A DNA stretch of 64,000 bases, from positions 150,377 to 214,376 of the forward strand of contig SCFO01000001.1 in NCBI GenBank assembly GCA_004078665.1. Direction: 5' to 3'. The notes under the pieces were generated by a model. That model was given only the letters and a program-made list of their open reading frames with translations. It did no database searches and was not told the origin of the DNA. How positions within the stretch are numbered: the first letter of the stretch is position 1; every line of letters starts with the position of its first letter. Of the stretch, positions 59,935 to 64,000 are shown one piece after another. The stretch comes from Halobacillus fulvus. GTDB lineage: Bacteria > Bacillota > Bacilli > Bacillales > Halobacillaceae. Position numbers and translations under genes: made by a program.

Positions 59935-62580
59935 ATGATGAAGGAACAAGATCTTTCAATGCCTACGAAATACGATCCGGCCGCAGTCGAACAAGATCGT
60001 TATCAGTACTGGGTAGATGGGAAATTTTTTGAGGCGACAGGTGATGAAAACAAAGAACCATATACCATTGTTATTCCGCCTCCAAACGTAACAGGAAAAC
60101 TGCACCTTGGACATGCATGGGACACGACGCTCCAGGATATCTTATCACGCGTGAAGCGAATGCAGGGCTATGATGTACTGTGGCTTCCTGGTATGGACCA
60201 TGCAGGGATTGCAACACAAGCAAAAGTAGATGCTAAGTTACGTGAATCCGGAATCAGTCGTCACGATCTAGGTCGCGAGAAGTTTTTGGAAAAGTCATGG
60301 GAATGGAAGCATGAGTATGCGAAATTCATCCGTACCCAATGGGAGAAGCTTGGCCTAGGTTTAGACTATTCCCGTGAACGTTTCACACTGGATGAAGGTT
60401 TATCTGAAGCTGTAAAAGAAGTGTTCGTCAACCTTTATGAAAAAGGATTGATTTACCGCGGTGAGTATATCATCAACTGGGACCCGGATACGAAAACAGC
60501 CCTATCAGACATCGAAGTAGAATATAAAGATGTCCAAGGAGCTTTCTACCATATGCGTTATCCTCTGAAAGATGAGGAAGGATCGATCGAAATCGCCACG
60601 ACACGACCAGAGACGATGCTCGGGGATACGGCGATTGCTGTTCACCCTGAAGATGAGCGCTATAAGCACTTGATCGGGAAGAAAGCGATTCTTCCAATCG
60701 TCGGCCGTGAAATCGAAATTGTGGCGGATGATTACGTCGATATGGAATTCGGTTCTGGCGCTGTGAAAATCACGCCTGCCCACGATCCGAACGACTTCGA
60801 AATCGGAAATCGTCACAACCTTGAACGCGTCCTCATCATGAATGAAGACGGCAGCATGAATGAAAATGCTGGCAAATATAAAGGGATGGATCGATTCGAA
60901 TGCCGTAAGCAAATCGTTAAGGATCTTCAAGAAGAAGGCATTCTATTTGAAATTGAAGATCATATGCATTCGGTTGGTCACTCTGAGCGGAGTGGAGCCG
61001 TTGTAGAACCATATCTCTCTACACAATGGTTTGTCGATATGAAACCATTGGCGGATGCTTCGATCGATCTTCAAAAAGGAGAAGAAAAGGTTCAGTTTGT
61101 ACCTGACCGCTTCGAGAAGCCATACTTGCACTGGATGGAAAACACACGCGATTGGTGTATTTCCCGTCAGCTATGGTGGGGACACCGTATTCCGGCCTGG
61201 TATCACAACGAAACAGGAGAAGTATATGTCGGAAAAGAGGCGCCAGAAGACTCAGAGAACTGGACACAGGAAGAAGATGTCTTGGATACATGGTTCTCCT
61301 CAGCGTTGTGGCCATTTTCTACAATGGGCTGGCCGGATGAAGAGAGTGAAGACTTCAAGCGTTACTTCCCGACAAATGTTCTCGTAACAGGCTACGACAT
61401 CATCGGGTTCTGGGTAAGTCGTATGATTTTCCAATCGCTCGAGTTTACGGGTCGCCGCCCATTCGATGATGTACTGATTCACGGCTTAGTCCGTGATGCA
61501 GACGGAAGAAAGATGAGTAAATCGCTCGGAAACGGTGTCGACCCCATGGATGTCATCGATCAATACGGCGCAGATTCCCTGCGTTATTTCCTATCGACGG
61601 GCTCATCTCCAGGTCAAGATTTGCGTTTCCACTGGGAAAAGGTAGAGTCGACATGGAACTTCGCCAACAAGATTTGGAACGCTTCCCGCTTTGCGCTTAT
61701 GAATATGGGCGACTTGAAGTATGAAGACATCGATCTTAGTGGTGAAAAGTCCGTGGCGGATCAGTGGATCTTAACACGCTTGAATCAGACGATCGAGCAG
61801 GTGACTACGAACATTGATAAATATGAGTTTGGAGAAGCCGGCCGTCATCTTTATAACTTCATTTGGGATGATTTCTGTGACTGGTATATTGAAATGGCGA
61901 AACTTCCGCTTTACGGGGAAGATGAGGCGAGAATTCATACGACCCGTTCGATCCTTGCTTATACACTGGATCAAACAATGCGCATGCTTCACCCGTTCAT
62001 GCCATTTATAACAGAGGAAATCTGGCAGCACCTTCCGCATGAAGGTGAGTCCATTACGCAAGCATCCTGGCCGGAAGTACGTGATGATTTCCACAACGAA
62101 CAAGCCGTTCAGGAAATGGAGCGTCTCGTTTCGATCATCCGTTCTGTAAGGAATATCCGTGCTGAAGTGGATACTCCAATGTCTAAAGAAATTCAGCTGA
62201 TGATCCAGGCGAAGGATGATCAAGTTGTTCAGGAACTGGAGAAGAACAGAAGCTATTTAGAGCGTTTCTGTAACCCGAGTGAACTGACGATCGCAACAGA
62301 CCTTCAGGCACCTGAAAAAGCGATGTCCGCTGTCGTGACAGGTGCAGAGCTATATCTGCCGCTAGCAGGCTTGATTAACATTGAGGATGAAATCAAACGT
62401 CTGGAGCAGGAATGGCAGAAGTGGGAAAAAGAAGTGGAACGTGTACAGAAGAAGCTCTCGAATGAGAAATTCGTCAGCAAAGCACCTGAACATGTCGTAG
62501 AGGAAGAGCGAAAGAAAGAAACAGATTATTTGGAGAAACGGGCGAAAGTCGAAGCTCGAATCAAAGAATTAAAAGCGTAG
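59935..62580 (+). CDS. valS: Valyl-tRNA synthetase
   Basis: 881 residues. Class I synthetase: HLGH at 57-60 (HIGH motif) and KMSKS at 526-530; an editing domain lies between (about 200-400); tRNA-binding helical domain and a C-terminal coiled coil ([28 protein letters not shown]) follow. ATG 59935 and ATG 59938 are both behind AAGGAGGA and cannot be told apart. Controlled by the T-box leader upstream. A terminator separates it from folC. Confidence 0.98.
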   Translation: MMKEQDLSMPTKYDPAAVEQDRYQYWVDGKFFEATGDENKEPYTIVIPPPNVTGKLHLGHAWDTTLQDILSRVKRMQGYDVLWLPGMDHAGIATQAKVDAKLRESGISRHDLGREKFLEKSWEWKHEYAKFIRTQWEKLGLGLDYSRERFTLDEGLSEAVKEVFVNLYEKGLIYRGEYIINWDPDTKTALSDIEVEYKDVQGAFYHMRYPLKDEEGSIEIATTRPETMLGDTAIAVHPEDERYKHLIGKKAILPIVGREIEIVADDYVDMEFGSGAVKITPAHDPNDFEIGNRHNLERVLIMNEDGSMNENAGKYKGMDRFECRKQIVKDLQEEGILFEIEDHMHSVGHSERSGAVVEPYLSTQWFVDMKPLADASIDLQKGEEKVQFVPDRFEKPYLHWMENTRDWCISRQLWWGHRIPAWYHNETGEVYVGKEAPEDSENWTQEEDVLDTWFSSALWPFSTMGWPDEESEDFKRYFPTNVLVTGYDIIGFWVSRMIFQSLEFTGRRPFDDVLIHGLVRDADGRKMSKSLGNGVDPMDVIDQYGADSLRYFLSTGSSPGQDLRFHWEKVESTWNFANKIWNASRFALMNMGDLKYEDIDLSGEKSVADQWILTRLNQTIEQVTTNIDKYEFGEAGRHLYNFIWDDFCDWYIEMAKLPLYGEDEARIHTTRSILAYTLDQTMRMLHPFMPFITEEIWQHLPHEGESITQASWPEVRDDFHNEQAVQEMERLVSIIRSVRNIRAEVDTPMSKEIQLMIQAKDDQVVQELEKNRSYLERFCNPSELTIATDLQAPEKAMSAVVTGAELYLPLAGLINIEDEIKRLEQEWQKWEKEVERVQKKLSNEKFVSKAPEHVVEEERKKETDYLEKRAKVEARIKELKA

Positions 62581-62587
62581 CAGGATA

Positions 62588-62620
62588 GGGAGGGTATTCT
62601 TAGGAATACTCTCCCTTTTT
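62588..62620 (+). terminator. Terminator after valS
   Basis: GGGAGGGTATTC, loop TTAG, GAATACTCTCCC, then TTTTT; one G-U pair. Confidence 0.9.
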
Positions 62621-62638
62621 AAAAGGAAGGGAAAAGCT

Positions 62639-63937
62639 GTGAACAATTATCAAGAAGCATTACACTGGATACACTCAAGAGAAAAGTTCAAAGTCAAACC
62701 GGGATTGAAAAGAATGGAGTGGATGATGGAGCGGTTGAATCATCCGGAGAAAACGTTCCGTTCGATCCATATTGCCGGTACAAACGGAAAGGGATCCACC
62801 TTATCTTTTATCAGGTCACTCCTTCAGCATCAGGGCTTCAAAGTGGGAACATTCACTTCACCCTACATTGTTCGTTTCAATGAAAGAATCAGTTTAAACG
62901 GAGAACCGATTTCAGATGAGGACTTAATTGAACTCGTCAATGCGATCAGGCCACTGGCCGAGGAACTTGGGACTACACCTCTAGGGGAGCCGACTGAGTT
63001 CGAAGTCATTACCGCGATGTCGATGCTTTATTTTTCCAAACAACAACCCGACTTTGCTCTCTATGAAGCCGGATTAGGAGGAAGGTATGATTCTACCAAT
63101 ATCATCGAACCGATTCTTGCGATTATCACAAATATAGGAAAAGATCATATGTCGATCCTGGGAAATACGTATGAACTTATCGCAGAGGAGAAAGCTGGAA
63201 TCATTAAATATGGAACGCCGACCATTTGTGGGGCCAAACAAAAGGAAGCGATTGAAGTCATCGAACAAAAAGGACTGGAAATGAAAGCCGACGTTTCTTT
63301 GCTCGGCAGAGATTTTAAAGTAGAACACCTAGAAAGTTCTGATACTGGTGAAGTATTTATCTACACAAAGGATCAGAAAAGAATGGGTCCATTCACATCA
63401 GGTTTAAAGGGGAATCATCAGGTGGAGAATGCAGCGCTGGCTATTGAAGCGATCGAATATTTGAGGGAAGAGGGATTTGATTTAGACCCGGCTCTATATG
63501 ATCTAGCCTTAGAAGGTACATCATGGCCGGCAAGATTCGAAACGCTGCAACAATCCCCTTTGACGATTGTGGACGGCGCTCACAATGAAGAAGGGACGGA
63601 AGCTTTAGTCGAGACGCTCAAGCAAAGGTACAGCCATAAAAAGATCCACCTCATCTATGCTGCATTAGCCGATAAACCTGTTGAGCGAATGTTAGAGTTG
63701 TTGGGTGAAGTCGTAACAAGTGTCACAGTCACTACGTTTCCGTTTCCTAGAGCTCTTCGGGCGGAACAGTTGAAGGTTATGTCTCCTGTTACCCCTATCA
63801 ACAGTTTTGAGAGCTATAAAGAAGCGATAGAAGAGGTTCAACGTTCAATGGGAGAGGATGATGTATTGCTTATTACAGGTTCTCTTTACTTCATTTCAGA
63901 TATTAGGAAATATTTTGAAAACAATGAAAACTTATGA
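62639..63937 (+). CDS. folC: Folylpolyglutamate/dihydrofolate synthase
   Basis: 432 residues from GTG 62639 behind AAGGAAGGG. Mur-ligase family: P-loop GTNGKGST near 46-53, omega region TFTSPYIVRFNERISLNGEPISDEDL, GLGGRYDSTN, and KDHMSILGNTYELIAEEKAGIIK with the carbamylated lysine neighbourhood; C-terminal domain has DGAHNEEGTEALVETL. Adds glutamates to folates and may make dihydrofolate. Follows valS as in B. subtilis. The 63 bases beyond its stop hold TTGACC and GAAGAGAAGGGG, probably the start region of the next gene. Confidence 0.97.
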   Translation: MNNYQEALHWIHSREKFKVKPGLKRMEWMMERLNHPEKTFRSIHIAGTNGKGSTLSFIRSLLQHQGFKVGTFTSPYIVRFNERISLNGEPISDEDLIELVNAIRPLAEELGTTPLGEPTEFEVITAMSMLYFSKQQPDFALYEAGLGGRYDSTNIIEPILAIITNIGKDHMSILGNTYELIAEEKAGIIKYGTPTICGAKQKEAIEVIEQKGLEMKADVSLLGRDFKVEHLESSDTGEVFIYTKDQKRMGPFTSGLKGNHQVENAALAIEAIEYLREEGFDLDPALYDLALEGTSWPARFETLQQSPLTIVDGAHNEEGTEALVETLKQRYSHKKIHLIYAALADKPVERMLELLGEVVTSVTVTTFPFPRALRAEQLKVMSPVTPINSFESYKEAIEEVQRSMGEDDVLLITGSLYFISDIRKYFENNENL

Positions 63938-64000
63938 TAATATGTTAATCATCTGATTTTTACGTAAATTTTGACCAAATAAAATGGGAAGAGAAGGGGT

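Overview
The window comes from a low-to-moderate GC Gram-positive endospore former of the Bacillaceae. Evidence is the gene order ysoA-tig-clpX-lonA-ysxC-hemA-hemX-hemC-hemD-hemB-hemL-spoVID-valS-folC, strong AGGAGG ribosome binding sites, TTG/GTG starts, and a T-box leader on valS. Acidic housekeeping proteins fit a halotolerant member such as Halobacillus or a relative, but the genus is inference.

Positions 1 to about 39.1 kb are most of a siphovirus-type prophage with a gene order like the B. subtilis skin/PBSX family. The left end, including the integrase, lies outside the window. Its right end is a 3' fragment of a tRNA-Arg(TCT) gene at 39048-39101. From left to right it holds: a leftward lysogeny module (cut-off TIR-like protein, HsdR-N-type nuclease-fold protein, XRE repressor); a divergent control region with four 15-bp operators; an early module of small regulators, a YqaI-like protein, YqaJ exonuclease, RecT, DnaD-like replication protein, RusA and XtrA-like protein; an AT-rich cargo block (MrcB-N-like/HNH nuclease and two membrane proteins); an Xpf-like late activator; an orphan ParB-MTase; then TerS, TerL, portal, gp7-like protein, scaffold, capsid, connectors, tail tube, G/GT chaperones with a GGGAAAG frameshift site, tape measure, Dit, a collagen-like tail fibre, XhlA-like protein, holin and an M15 endolysin. 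A second AT-rich cargo block at the right end carries a Panacea-domain antitoxin-like gene coupled to a 643-residue membrane protein.

Positions 39.1 to 43.7 kb are ordinary chromosome: a DUF421 membrane protein, an HTH regulator whose promoter overlaps a perfect 30-bp palindrome, a CPBP protease, an alpha/beta hydrolase, a 55-residue protein behind a ribosome-site-sequestering hairpin, and the TPR protein YsoA.

Positions 43.7 to 64 kb hold protein quality control (tig, clpX, lonA), ribosome assembly GTPase ysxC, an orphan amino-acid ABC ATPase, the hemAXCDBL operon for uroporphyrinogen-precursor synthesis with a PerR-like box, a large dispersed inverted-repeat element, spoVID, the valS T-box leader, valS and folC. 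lonB and ysxE, present at this locus in B. subtilis, are missing.

The most promising leads are the Panacea/membrane-protein pair, the two AT-rich cargo blocks and TIR/HsdR-N pair as candidate phage-borne defence, a compact multi-helix RNA element before the YqaI-like gene, and two phage genes that appear to lack any conventional start codon (AUC in its place).
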